This document shows, in pieces, positions 23,064 through 55,600 of a DNA stretch of 64,000 nucleotides; position 1 is the first letter of the stretch; every line of letters begins with the position of its first letter. The notes under the pieces were generated by a model. It did no database searches, was not told where the DNA came from, and saw only the letters and a list, made by a program, of their open reading frames with translations. Both the position numbers and the translations under genes were made by a program. Origin of the DNA: Hirudinaria manillensis (taxonomy: Eukaryota > Annelida > Clitellata > Hirudinida > Hirudinidae); NCBI GenBank assembly GCA_034509925.1, contig CM067534.1, positions 5,386,501 to 5,450,500 of the forward strand, written 5' to 3'.

Positions 23064-25261
23064 CCATTCGGCGTCTCTTGAAACCTTTCCATCGTCCCAT
23101 AGAGGGTAGCGGAACTACCGATCTAAGCAGACGATAAACCACACCTGCCTAGGTCACTTCGGTGTTTTGTTTAATTTTTCGCTAAGATGAGTTATGACTA
23201 GGCATTAAGTAACATACTTAAATGTCATGTTGACGCTTAACAACCTAAAAATGCAAAACAGCCTGAACTAGAGTTTGCATTTGCAGAATCAATTAAATGG
23301 TGAGTAAGATAACCTCACCAGTGAGGGTCGTCAAATTACCTAAGTAGAGATATTTTTAGTCGTGACAGAGAAAATTGATCTACCTAAATCCGATTTCCTT
23401 TTTGTATTCCGATAAATAGTTCTGACGGCTGGAGTTGACGATGTCTATGATTTCTGGCACGTAGCTGGCAAACAAAGCCTGGAAAAAGGCCGAGTATAGA
23501 TTTTAACATTCGTCATTCACTCGTCAGTTTTTAAATATTCCAAGTTAATTCCTTCACAAGTTGTTCACAATTTTTTTTTCGAAATTCATTTCACAATTGT
23601 CTTTGTGAACCTCTTGAACGAGAAGTTCGTGCACGAAAAATTCGTTGACATATCAAATTTCACTCACCACTGCTCCAAATATGAATAAGACACTGAAGGC
23701 TTTGCCGGTGACAGTGATACATGTGTAGTCACCGTAGCCCACTGTGGACATGGTGATAATTATGAAATATAGGCATTCCCCATAAGTCATGTTGTGGGTA
23801 ATCTTGTAATCATCGAAGAAGTCTCCGCTATTTTCAACCTGTAACATTGCAATACTTTTTAAATTGAAGAAAATAAATAGAGTCAAAATTACAGAGGTCC
23901 ACTTAGATTTCAATGTGATCAGAGATAAATAAAAAATTATCCTCGATACATTTTGCAAAAATCGCAATTGATTGAGAGCTTAATAAGAATTTGTTAGACC
24001 CTAACAAATCCAGTACAACATTTAATGGCAGATCGACAAAATCAAAAAACCACAGTTGTGAAGTAGCGATTTAAAGAATGAAAATATTCAACAGTCTTGA
24101 TAAAAACCAACCAAATGAACAAATCCCGAGGAAGTCAACCAAATACAGAAGAACAAAGTGGTCAGTTCCATGAGTCGAATATGCGTGGCATTTTGTAGGA
24201 CTCTCAGGAATTGAAAAATGTCAGGGAAGTTCAGGAGACGGAAAGCACATATGAACCGCATGCCTGGTTAAACATAACATTCCATCGACGTTCCATTATT
24301 GTCAATTAAGTAGTCCCAAAAATTTTAAATCCGAAAAATATGAATGACTACTAAGGCGAATTTACCCAACCACCGTCTTTTCATGTAGAAACCAACGAAT
24401 ATTGGAATAACGGTAAAAATGTCCACGAAGGAGTTTAATTGAATCCAACATCGCAGTTTATCGTTCGAAGCAACAAACTGAAAATCGTAAATTTATCGTG
24501 ATTTATTGATACTGTTAGACGCCCAAATCCTACCCGCCTAACCCTAAAGATGAAATGAACAACAAAAAACACATTACAGACGAGATCCACAAAGTCGCAT
24601 GGCGTCTCTGAGGTGCGTTCGAATTCTAGGACTTTAAATCTGAATTAAAATTTCAACGAAAAGTTATAATAATAACTATTATAGTAATAATTAAAAAATG
24701 TGAAAGTGCAAAAAATGTAAACTCACCTAGTAGCGTCGATAAAATAAATAATTAAAGAGGCCATAGCAAATATGCAGGACAAGATGGCCTGACAAATTTC
24801 AATACAATTATAATCTCAATAGATTAAAAAATAACTTTCCTAAACTGTAATAAATAAATAAATCAAACCAGCAAAACTCCAGCGAGAGTTTGAGCAGAAA
24901 GAAGTTCCTCACAGGCGACCATCAATCGGGTCATAAATGTTTTCCGTTTTGCGATGCAATTTCCATCGATGTCGAGATCCTCTTCGGAGTTTGGACTGAA
25001 GAGACCTTCGAGAAAAGCTTCCTGTGTAACTGTAGAAAGCGATCTCTTATTCTTTATGCTGGCTTCATTAATCTTCGTATTAGCCTTAGTAGTACGACAA
25101 AATTGTCCAGTTCTCTTGATAATCGACCTGGCCAGTCTAAAGATTACTATGATAAATATTCCAGAAAAATATGTAACGATGGGAGGTATGAGGAAATAAG
25201 GCCACGAGCGATTTATCTGAGAAGTTGGAGTTGAACTCGAAGAAGTTGTCGCTTCGTTCAT
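19000..25261 (-). CDS. SLO: Slo-family (BK-type) potassium channel alpha subunit, divergent
   Basis: Voltage-gated K+ channel of the plasma membrane. 22 exons (minus): 24869-25261, 24727-24788, 24543-24639, 24366-24477, 24112-24263, 23668-23838, 23384-23478, 22613-22723, 22377-22476, 22082-22234, 21839-21988, 21604-21716, 21291-21538, 21141-21207, 20892-21063, 20772-20828, 20539-20688, 19938-20190, 19760-19810, 19553-19680, 19226-19441, 19000-19173. Total 3225 nt, 1074 aa. S0 is at about residues 20-45, S1-S3 lie in exons 2-4 ([19 protein letters not shown]), S4 in exon 5, the filter TMSTVGYGD in exon 6 (residues 301-309) and S6 FASYVPEII in exon 7. RCK1 starts at HIIVGGHIS and RCK2 near exon 15 ([11 protein letters not shown]). 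The calcium-bowl position in exon 20 lacks the acidic run though the flank [12 protein letters not shown] is kept. There is no long C-terminal tail; the TGA at 19000-19002 may instead be spliced past. Exon 20 ends at a GC donor. KCNU1/Slo3-like loss of Ca2+ sensing is an inference. Confidence 0.93.
23032..23058. repeat. (TA)n microsatellite
   Basis: Perfect TA dinucleotide run in the Slo intron between exons 7 and 8. Confidence 0.9.
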
Positions 25262-28200
25262 TGCTGCAGTGCGAAACACTTCATTCGGATTTAAGACTCA
25301 GAGGATTAGCGACCGGTTTTTATCCGATCACAGTTTCGATGGTGTGACATCTTACACGCTATGCTTCCTGAAATTTAATTAATTCCAATTCTTTTGTCAC
25401 ACCAAATTTTCACATCGACGATGCTTTCAATGAACTGAACTGCCGGGCGAGCCTGACATAAATACCTACTCTTTGACATTTTAATAGCAGCTTTAACGGG
25501 GTTGCGTTGAGAAGCGAGTGATCATACAACGTACGAAAGTTGTAAGCAACAATCAACATTTTGAAACCGACAAGCATGATTAAGCATGCAATGGGTTAAT
25601 AAATAAATTAAAACAATTATAATTTTACTTATAACATATGTATATTAAATCTCGGTTTTTCTTTTCCCATCGGGTAATTTAACTGACGTGACTAAACCAT
25701 GAGAAGATTAGATTTGAACATCAAGATGCCCTGCTGATTGTCACTAAAAAACTCCAAATTGGAAAAAATACTTTGCATGTCAGTAATTTGTCAAACATCA
25801 TCATAATCGTACTAGCGGGAATCGAACAACAACAGCGGAAGCGCCTGACATCCGCTCTTTAAAGTGCATGCAGAAGAGGTTATAAATAAGTCCGACATTT
25901 TTTATTAATTATTTCTGATGATAGATGTTGTCACGCGATTCGTTGCAATTTTTAAAAATAACATAATTTTGTCATGCAATAAAATTTATTGATGAAATTG
26001 TTGGGAACGAATTGAAATTTACGTGCAAGACGTGATTACATGTAGACTATTTTATTTAAAAATCCTTAGCTTAAAACTGTTTAGCAGTCAGTTTGGCGTG
26101 AAAGAAATGGCGAGGGTAATTCGTGTACTATTAGATATTAAAAGTATTATTAAATTAATTGATAAAATTAATTATGAATTATGATTATTCTGAATTTTCT
26201 AGTTGTACTGATAGCAAACATTGTTTGAAGACCCATTGATTATGATATGTTGAATATTTGTTATTTATGTTCAATATTTATGTTAAATACCTGGAGATTC
26301 AATTATTTACCCTATGGATTGAATTTTGTGAAAATGTATTTCGCTTCCTTTTACATGACGGTTTTGTTGCATCAATAAAATAATTGGAAAATATTCCTTG
26401 GGCTGATCTTTCTTCGAATTTATGTAAAATGTTTTGTTACTGCGCCACATATAATTTTCTAAAATATTCAATAAAGTATATATTCTCACTCGTAAAACAA
26501 AAATCCATTTGTTTTACCATGACATTTCTTATGAATTGAATTGATTATCTCAGAAAAATGGCATTCGTGGAATTCCAAAGTGATTACTTGCCATGGTCTT
26601 GGTTGAACGTTGATAACCTAATGATATTTGGCACTTTCTCATTATCCCTTACTCTCTACTTCCTCAAGACCCACTTTATCAGCCTCCACAAGCGACAGAA
26701 TTTTTTTAATGAAATGACATTTCTGTTCATTCTTGATTCTGTTGCATCAATTCAGATTTTGATAAGTCGTTTATCCATTTGATAAGGAGTCAGGAGGTTT
26801 TACAAAGGTCAGATACGTTCAGATACGATTCTGCAAATGCAGCTGCAGAAGTTCGAAACATGGTTACTGTTGTCGCAATCCCAGAGTGCCTTGATCTCCT
26901 ATATAACGATAGTGCTTAGAGGAGATGTGAGGAACAGTTGAAAAATGTTTCCTGTAACCAGTAAATTCATTTATTATGGTCTTCTGGTAGCTAGGGATAG
27001 GATCTCCTTGGGTCAGGTTTTACAGGAATTTTGTTTTAAATTTAAGATCCTCTGAACGCCAATCCGACCCGCTCATTTGTTTATGTATGTGGACCGAAGC
27101 GGGCAGTTGAGTTCAAAGACGAGAAAACTTTGATGATGAAATCAAATCATCTCAATATAAATTTGTTTATTCAATCAACGAATAATAAACAAATTAATAA
27201 TAAACAAATTTAGTTCAATAAAATAAAAACGAATGTATTTCAAATCGGCAACACTGATGTCAACCATATTGATAGGCTGAGCTAACTTCTGTTTACATTA
27301 GATGTAATGTTCATAACACCTTTTTCTGCGATTACTGATTTTTATTATATCCACCTGTAAAGCGGTAGTTAGGGCTCACTGGGTAAAATTCTAAAATGGT
27401 AATAAAGACATAGACGGAACTCTAACTTTCTTATTGGAGTCTTTCAAATAAGTCTTGGTGTTATATTACCCAATCTGCTAAAATACTAGGTAGTCACATA
27501 GGGACCAGTTGCTTCGAAGACAACTAAAATACCGCTACACCACCAACGCCGACTGGACAACGTGGCTAGCACCATTCTTAACATGTTTCAGGTCGAGCGG
27601 AGACTCCTTATCACAAAATACATCTTTTCCCCTTATTGTGACTCCTCCCATCATGCAAACTAAGTATCCACCTGATGTACACCAATAGGCGCCAGCTCAA
27701 AGACGATTATAAAGTTTTTGAGAATCAAAATTAGAAAGACTTCATTAAAGTTTAATATTGCTTGACTTCCAAAATCACAATTTATATTTCTGAATTTATC
27801 TTTTAATTTATTGGAACTTAAAAAATATTTTTATCGCTAGCCACTAAAAGACAAATTTTTCCTAAAAGGCAAATATTGACAAGGCAAGTAATATTTCGTG
27901 ACATTTCCGGAATTTAATTTGTACTTTCTCTTTTCTAAAGTATAAGCATTACATAATAGCCTCTTTGTAGCTAATAGAACTAATTAACTGCCAATTTGTC
28001 ATAATTTAAAATCAATTTCAAATATAAATAATTTAAAATAAAATTTATAATATAAGTTATCTATCATTCATCAAAATTTGTGTAAATTAGTCGTATCTGC
28101 TTTGCATCTAATTTTAGCCTTAATTTAACAACAATTTTCATCGACATCATGAGTTTTCCGATGAATCTAAGGTGATATGGTGGAACGTAATGTCATCCCA

Positions 28201-28355
28201 AATTATTAAGGTTTTTGAAATAACTTATTAGATTTTAATGTTGCGAGGTCGTGGAATTGTTTAAAAAACTTTTACAATTATGACAGTCGCAAGAATGGGG
28301 CAGACTTGTTTATAACTGTTTCACCAAGTTATTTCATCAAGTTAGGAATAAATTT
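25262..28355. other. Intergenic, divergent Slo / aftiphilin-like promoters
   Basis: 3.1 kb between two divergent starts. Very AT-rich with short A/T repeats (for example near 27180-27215). An open frame at 26558-26782 (+, hydrophobic) has no conserved block. No transposon or RNA gene recognised. Confidence 0.5.
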
Positions 28356-29200
28356 ATGGAACAACACCCGAATAACAATGATCTTTGTTATAATAGTAGT
28401 GCACTGCAAATTAACAGTTTTTTAGATCTAGGTAAATTGAATGGAATCACTGATAATCCACATTCATTTACTGAGTCGTCGGTGGATGTTGACAGTTCTT
28501 CGATGCGATTTGATGGCGCCAATGATGACTTATTAAGAGATAAATGTTCGCATCTAGACTTTCAGGTATTAGATATTAATCAAGAAATAAGCAGACAACC
28601 TTTAAGTGAGACTAGTGAAAGTTTAGAGAGTGATTGGCTTGACTTTCAGGAAGCAGATGTACATTACAAGGTTGGTGTGTTTGTTATCTATTCAATTATC
28701 ATTGGTGCACTAAACATCTCCTTTCTTTGACATAAAATATGGCTGCATTAAAAAATCTCACTGCCCATAACTAGAATATTAGAAAGTAATTGAGTGTTTT
28801 ATTGAATGTTATACTGTATTATTATATCATGTATAGACTGCAAGTGAAGTTGGATTTGACACCCTCCAAGGCCTGAAATCCATTACCAAACTATTTCCTA
28901 TGGAGCCAGAATTGAGTTTCAATGACAAGAGAAATATAAGCAAGGACCTCAAGGAAGATAAGCTGTGGAATAAACTGGTTAACTGTGATTTCACCCCCGC
29001 TCTGAAGTTCACTTGGGTTGATTCTCAATGCAAAGTCAGATTAATAAAGTCCTTGAATTTACAGCCTCCCTTCTCAGTAATATTTCAGCTCTCTTTTTAT
29101 ATACATTTGATTTAATAAAATTGTCTGAATTTTTTAAAATAAAATTCATAGTTATTTAATTTTTGCTCTTTAGCTCAAGCAACCAAATGTCAAGAAATGA
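28356..29200 (+). CDS. Short aftiphilin-like protein with clathrin-binding-box segment
   Basis: Possible clathrin/AP-1 trafficking accessory protein. Exons 28356-28670, 28837-29076 and 29174-29200 are all in phase 0 and give 193 aa. Exon 1 is acidic and Ser-rich with FLDLG, SDWLDFQ and other Asp/Phe/Trp motifs of the kind that bind clathrin and adaptor ear domains. Exon 2 carries LWNKLVNCDFTPALKFTW followed by KVRLIKSLNL. From memory this resembles the aftiphilin clathrin-binding region, where A-L-x-[YF]-x-W is followed by a Leu-rich S-L segment. The last exon adds only LKQPNVKK before the stop. Vertebrate aftiphilin is far longer (about 930 aa). Either this is a reduced homolog or the model has missed upstream exons. 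AATAAA at 29494-29499 is a candidate poly(A) signal. Confidence 0.5.
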
Positions 29201-30143
29201 ATCAATTCATGTGCAGTTTGAGGATCATTGGGTCTTTTTTCATTATTATATGTTTGCGTATTAAATGTATTACGACCGAAATGATCTGATAATTCTGTGA
29301 TACCAAAGTCATGTTAATTACCAAAGCTTTGCTAGAGCATCTTTTAAGTATGTGGCTAAAGTATAAAGAATATTCAAGTATTTAAAGTATATTCAAAGAA
29401 TATCTGCAGTTTTACTTTGGGCATGACAATAAGATTCTTCACTCCCTTTTGGGAGTTAACTTATTAATATCTAAAGAATAATTTTGTTTTTCCAATAAAA
29501 TACTTTGGTAAACAAGTAGATGAAGTTTTCCTTTCTAGGAGGTTTTGTGGACTGTTCAGAGTACATTAGTGATTTGTGATCTTTGAGAAGTGGGAATATG
29601 ACACAAAGGAGGTGTATGCTCCCTCAATATCACACAAAATGGGGACCATGGTGAGGGGTTGTCTTGCTTCACATTGCTGGGTGCATCCATCTTTTTACAC
29701 CAATTTGGGTTTTTTATGGTAGCATTTTCATTCATTTCATAAAATAATTGAAAGCCATTTTTTTTATCTTAGCCTAATTTGTGCTGCATGGCTGTGTTAA
29801 CCGTGCTTTAGTCCGTATTGATCTCGATCGCCGAACTTGTTTAACAAGAATTTGATGCAAACTATTTCGTATGTCTTTAAATGTTTACAAATGCTGCTTG
29901 ATGGTTATCTATCAACATAAAACTGGTCAAGTGTAGTTATGATGTAATTGCGGTGCATAAATAACAATCGTCTTAGCGATGGAACCTCGGGTCCAATGAC
30001 AATAGGGAATTGCCTTGCAAAGGGATTTTTACCCGATCGTAACTAATCGATCCATTTTGCAAGATTAACCTGAAATTTCAAGCCGTTAGGTGCCAAAACA
30101 AACCAGATAGGCGTTATTGCTGTGACGTGATTCAAGCTTCTAA
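29201..30143. other. Intergenic, nothing recognised
   Basis: Contains the candidate poly(A) signal at 29494-29499 for the upstream gene. No coding block, RNA gene or repeat family recognised in the remainder. Confidence 0.5.
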
Positions 30144-30611
30144 ATGAATCCAAATATCGCTTCGGTTCTGGAACAGGCTTCAGAGGGCGAATCCGAAGAA
30201 ACTGCCGAATCAAGAAAGCGTGTAAAAACCGCAAGATGTTTCGGCTGCTGTGCTCCTCGCAAATTAATTGTGGCTGTTAGGAGATTTATTTTTCATCTAT
30301 TAATAATATATTTTCATCCATTGGGAATTATAAACGTTTCTTAAATTTTTAGAAAATTGCGAAAATTAAAAGAATGAGAAGACGTGTGAGAGTCATTTTT
30401 GTTTTGCATTTTGTTACTTATTTGATAACCTAACAGGTAATTGTTTTAGAAATGGTATAAGAGGCACAACATCGAGAATTTCAACGAACAAAATCCAAAA
30501 GAATGGACGGATTATGACTTCCACGTGCCAACTAAGGAATCCGAGCAGGAAGCTGATCATATTAAATTTGACAAATATAGCATGATTCTGAAAATGTGCG
30601 AAAAAATCTAG
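30144..30611 (+). CDS. Unrecognised small basic protein, three exons
   Basis: Function unknown. Proposed exons 30144-30275, 30353-30385 and 30450-30611 are all phase 0, giving 108 aa. The N-terminal 25 residues are Glu/Ser-rich. Then a Cys cluster (CFGCCAP) leads to a strongly basic run made by the 33-nt middle exon (KIAKIKRMRRR) and the start of exon 3 (KWYKRHN). The C-terminal half is charged, with EWTDYDFHVPTKE. Introns are 77 and 64 nt with GTTAGG and GTGAGA donors and T-rich TTTTAG acceptors, in keeping with the rest of the window. No signal peptide or membrane segment. The basic run suggests nucleic-acid binding or nuclear targeting, but that is speculation. It could be part of a longer transcript. 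Confidence 0.4.
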
Positions 30612-31457
30612 TCATCTCAGCAAGTGCCTGATATATCCGCTGCTTTGCTGTTTCTTTAAGAAATTATCTTGAATTTGGAATCAAAAGAATATGAATTCAT
30701 TCAAGTCCACAAATACGATAAATTCTAATTTGCTGAATAATGCTTTTTTCATTTTTAAATTTTCATTTTAGAACTAATTTTTTTTACAATGATATATTCA
30801 TGGCCTTTCTGTAGAAATAATTCAAGATGATAAAATACTCGACTCAAGGTATTGTATTAAAACCAATTACGTGGTCGACTTTATGGTGCCGGTGACAAAA
30901 TGAAGGCAGCGTGAGAACAGAGCAATAAATTCTCTTCCGCCTTTCACTCGCAGAATTCCAGATTGGATTGAATTGAAAGGAACTCGGCTTGAAATGGAAG
31001 CCGAGTATGTTTTTAATAAGTCTTCTCTCGTACAACCGATATCGTGAGGAATAATTTTTTTTTAACGGAACCATTTTGAAAAATGTCGTATACCGATCTT
31101 CTAGGAAAGACGGTGTTATATAGCAACGCCGGGAAGGCTGGATGCACAGGCGCGTTCTTTTAGCCACAGCAGACCTATGGTGCGGTCATTTTCATGTGCT
31201 GCTGCTGGACGTGTGAAGGGTTGAAGTACTTCATTTGCTAAAATAAACACGCCACAGGGCCATGGAATCGCTGACAATCGTAGAATCGATCCGAACACAA
31301 AAAGAAGGATAAAGAAAGAGATTTGTGACTTTGTTACAACCGCGGCCGCAGTTTTGTTTTTTTTTTTACTTCAGCCTTTGGATGTCGGAAGCTGTTGAAA
31401 TTTAATGGGGATCGTTGGAAGGTTGTCATTGCAACAATTTGATGAGGAGTACGAAAC
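30612..31457. other. Upstream region of the AMPA receptor gene
   Basis: No gene seen. Includes a poly-T run near 31358-31366 and the presumed promoter and 5' UTR of the receptor gene. Confidence 0.45.
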
Positions 31458-51738
<20,281 letters not shown>

Positions 51739-52673
51739 AGAGGGAGCATTCTCATCCATCGGCAGGATAATAAGTCGTACGGAGACATGAGCTTTAGTCT
51801 GACGGGTGAATGTGATACGATAAACTCTCATCCTATGCCTTTCATCTTCCAATTTTCTGGATCTACTCAACCTCTTTTGTTTGTCGTTTGTTGCTGGAGA
51901 AAATCAAGGCAATATCCACTGCAGTTGTGCTGGCTTTTATCTACCATTCGCTGACGGGACTTGTGACATGGACAGTTAACAAATATTAAAGAAGAATTAT
52001 AAGTATTTTTTATGAACAAATAGTTTTGTATGGAATGAATCCAAAGTGATGATGGCGAGAGATCCGGGAACCCGTCCTATCCAAGTGTTATCGAAACACA
52101 ATTTGATTTGTCCGTGGAAACAATGGACCGTGGAACGAAGCGAAACGTTAGCCTTCAATTCAGTTGTAGCTTTGATCCTGGTACTTATGTTGCTCTTTTG
52201 TAGTTTTCTGTTGTCGGTAATTACTTGTCAATGTCATTATGGCTAAGCACGCAAACTGGAACCTTACCCATGTCAGGAGACGAGCCCGTGTCTTATTGGA
52301 TAAACTCGTTCATTTCTTCGACTGAAAACTGCTGCTTGAATTTAACAGCGCGTTGTTCTCGCCCATTCTTAAATTGCCACCTTTTTCTGATTCAGTTGAC
52401 AAAGACTAAAGTTTATAATCTAGATTGTAGATATTCGACAAATAATAAAACGAATCGTTCACTTGTGTTTGAGGATTGTAGATTGTCCGGAATAACGTTC
52501 ACTAAATTAAATTAAATTTATCCATAAAATTAATGCAACTGCTTCTAAAATGAATAAATTTTCACTAGCGAAGTTTGTGTAAGTTCGTTGCCTTTAATCC
52601 ATACTTGACAAATTCGCATCCATGGTAACCAGATGTTACAGAAGTAGGGAAAAATTTTGATCTATTGCGTAAA
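51739..52673. other. Intergenic AMPA receptor / CFAP70
   Basis: Contains the receptor 3' UTR and the CFAP70 promoter. An open frame at 52046-52246 (+) would encode 66 aa with one hydrophobic segment (AFNSVVALILVLMLLFCSFL). No partner exon or homolog is evident, so it is not called as a gene. Confidence 0.45.
52616..52629 (+). promoter_or_regulatory. X-box-like RFX site upstream of CFAP70
   Basis: GCATCC-AT-GGTAAC matches RYYNYY-N(1-3)-RRNRRY with one mismatch (A at the third base); the right half GGTAAC is perfect. It lies 44 bp before the CFAP70 ATG, nearly the same spacing as at DNAAF1. Confidence 0.5.
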
Positions 52674-55600
52674 ATGGACGAGAAATCTTCTAAAATAGAA
52701 ATTAAAGTTCACCAAATACGAGATTTGGTAAGTAATTAGAAATAATTAAAAAGAATAGCCACATTATTACAGACATTGTGTTTAACAGGATTACGACGGC
52801 GAAGTTATATTAAAATTGGAATTGGGTGATAAAGTTCTGGGAGAATCTGATAAGATTATTAATACTCCGAGTTCATTTGTAGTTGTTGAATTTTCTGTTA
52901 TTCACATCGTTGACAAGATTGGTTACAGTTCACTCGATGAAGTGATATCGAAGCCTTTGATTTGTTAGATTTTACACTTCTTTGAACGCCATTAGGAAAT
53001 CATAATGGTTAAAAAACTTGCTTCAAAATGTCTCCAGGTTCAATAATTGGACTGTCACTAAAAGAAAAGGATGACAAAGAAAAATCAACTGTTATAGCTC
53101 AGAGTTCTTTAGAGTTGCAACAATTTGTCTTAGGTACAATTTATGCAATTATGAAATTAGTGATAAACAATGTTTATATGGCAAATATAAATGAATGCAG
53201 GAGAAACCTACCAATGTTCATGTTTTCAACTTCATCCTTTCCCTGGATCATTGTTCGAACAGAGTCCAAACTCATTGAAGGTGTTATCAGACAAATCTTT
53301 CAAAAATAGATCCTCTGAGGAGTTGCTTGAGTTTTCAAAGAACTTGATTATGCTTAGCCATTACTTAAACTCTAATTGTATAAGCTTCAAGTTATGCATT
53401 AATGAATTATAAAGGCAGAAATAGAGATTTCAATACGTTGTGATGGGCCACTAGTCAATGAAGAGGACCTGAAAAGTGGGAATATCCTGACCTTTACAGT
53501 TGAGTCATTGATGTCTCCCCCTGGTTCCTGGGAGACTGTGGAACAAGACTTCAACTACATTGCTGCTTGTAGCATTCCTCAGACCTGCATGGTTTATACT
53601 TTGCTTTACACTTTGTCTCTTAGGATAATGAATATGACTTTTGTCTTTCTTAATCAATGAAAAATAAATTTCACAATGATATAAATGAGATTTCAATATT
53701 TCAAACATGTCAAAAACTAATAATGTAATTGGAATAATATGGAATCTCTCCAAAACAGAATGACATATTGGGAGTATTTTCTTCTGGAAAATATCTGAAG
53801 CCATTTGCAGACAAGGAAGTTCATGACAACAGGAAAAAATGGTCACTTCCAGGTTCTGCTGTCGGAGGAGCTGTTTACATAGGGCACAAGTTGGTGGATA
53901 TTTTGTTCTTTGATGCTTTATTCATTCAGTTTGTTCAGATAATGATTTGTAATATCTGACATCATTAAATGCATTTATTTGTTTTTTGTTGATGTCCCTA
54001 TAAAAATAACATGAATAAAAAATAATTAGGATGGTATAGAAATAAGTTCTTTATGCAGGAAGATAGGAACTGAGAAATATAGTGATGAATCGGGAGAATT
54101 AAGGACATGTGAGGATTTTGCACTTAGAAAGAATTCTTACAAATTTAAGCCTCGTGTTCAATGGAACCAAGAAAGAAAGTTCTATTTGGGAAAGGAAGCT
54201 GTGGAAAAGTAAGTGGCATAGGCTTTTTCTGATTTCTATAAAAAAAAACATTTCTTTATATGTATATATATTCTTTAAATATTTGATTCTTCAATTAAAC
54301 ATTTTCGTATCTGAAACAACTTGGTACACAAATGATAGTTCAAATAATTACCATAAATAGAAAAATTCTAAAAAAAACTTCAATACTTCAATAGGTTGAC
54401 ATGCAAAATCTTACAGTCAAGGTATCTGCCACTTGAGATCTTCAGGATATCCTCTAGAGATAAAAATTCTGAAAAGGTATAAAATGAATCATTGAAAAAA
54501 ATGAATTTAAAATTAAATTTGAATTGAAATTAAATCTTGAAGACGTCTGACGAAACACCAATCAGCTACCATGGAGTTGCATATGTTGATGTGACACCTC
54601 TCATCCATCCTGGAGGTAAATTTTTTATATATGTGTAATTTATTACGATTATAGGGATTATTGTGAATGCATGAATATGTAAATAAGAGCGATTACTAAG
54701 TTTAGTGAATTCAAAATAATGAATATCACACCTGGAATTATCTTTTATTATCCAGGATCCAGGATTAGAGGAGCCTACAAAGTAGTTGGGTTTAATGCAA
54801 ATGATCTGAAGGAAAAGGTAGGAGATCTGGGCATTTCAAATGTTTTTGCATTGTTTATATTTCGGTTATGGCAACTGGTTTCTGTTAATATAAATGTTTA
54901 AGTTAAGGATTGGTTGTACACAGATCTAATTCAAATGCAAAAATTACAAGTGAATAAATGACTGATTGACATTATTTTGCAAACTTTTGATGACATATTA
55001 TTATAGGTCAAACAAATCGAAGAAATATATTATAAACATTAAATTATAAACTTATGATGACATATTGTAGGCCAAGCAACCAAAGAGTATTGCTGAAGAT
55101 GCAAAAAAGTTAACTACCAACCTTATGAATACAACTTCTATTCCTGCAAGTTCCAAGAAAGAAGACTCCAAAGAAAAGTCCGAGAAAAAGGTTTTGCCAT
55201 TTTTACAGAAATTATTTTGAGTATAGTAATACTACATAGTAATAGTATATTAATGCTTTTAAATCTTAACTAATTGATTATGATATTGACACTGATATTG
55301 GCCACCATTGCTATTGTAGGCTGCCAATAAAAATGCCAACAACAAAAATAAAGAATTAAAAAAAAGGGTATTTGGGTCCCCAGTTGAATTTTTGAGAGTG
55401 ATTTGTTGTGATTTTGTGCTAATAATAAGGACTAATTAAGATTTCTTGTTTATTTGTTTTGTCATATTTCAAGTTAGTTTTAAAATAAGTTGAATGTTTC
55501 AGGTTAATTTTTGAATAATGTTGTGCCATTCCTTCTCTACAAGTCTTCCTCGCCCTTTTTTTAAAATGTATTTTACTAACAAATAATTACTAATAAATAG

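Noticed and set aside
26558..26782. Possible small membrane protein (74 codons, hydrophobic).
   Set aside because: AT-rich region yields hydrophobic frames by chance; no homolog recognised and no splice context.
52046..52246. 66-codon frame with one membrane-like segment between the AMPA receptor and CFAP70.
   Set aside because: Single short frame in a 0.9-kb intergenic gap, no supporting exon; kept only as a note.
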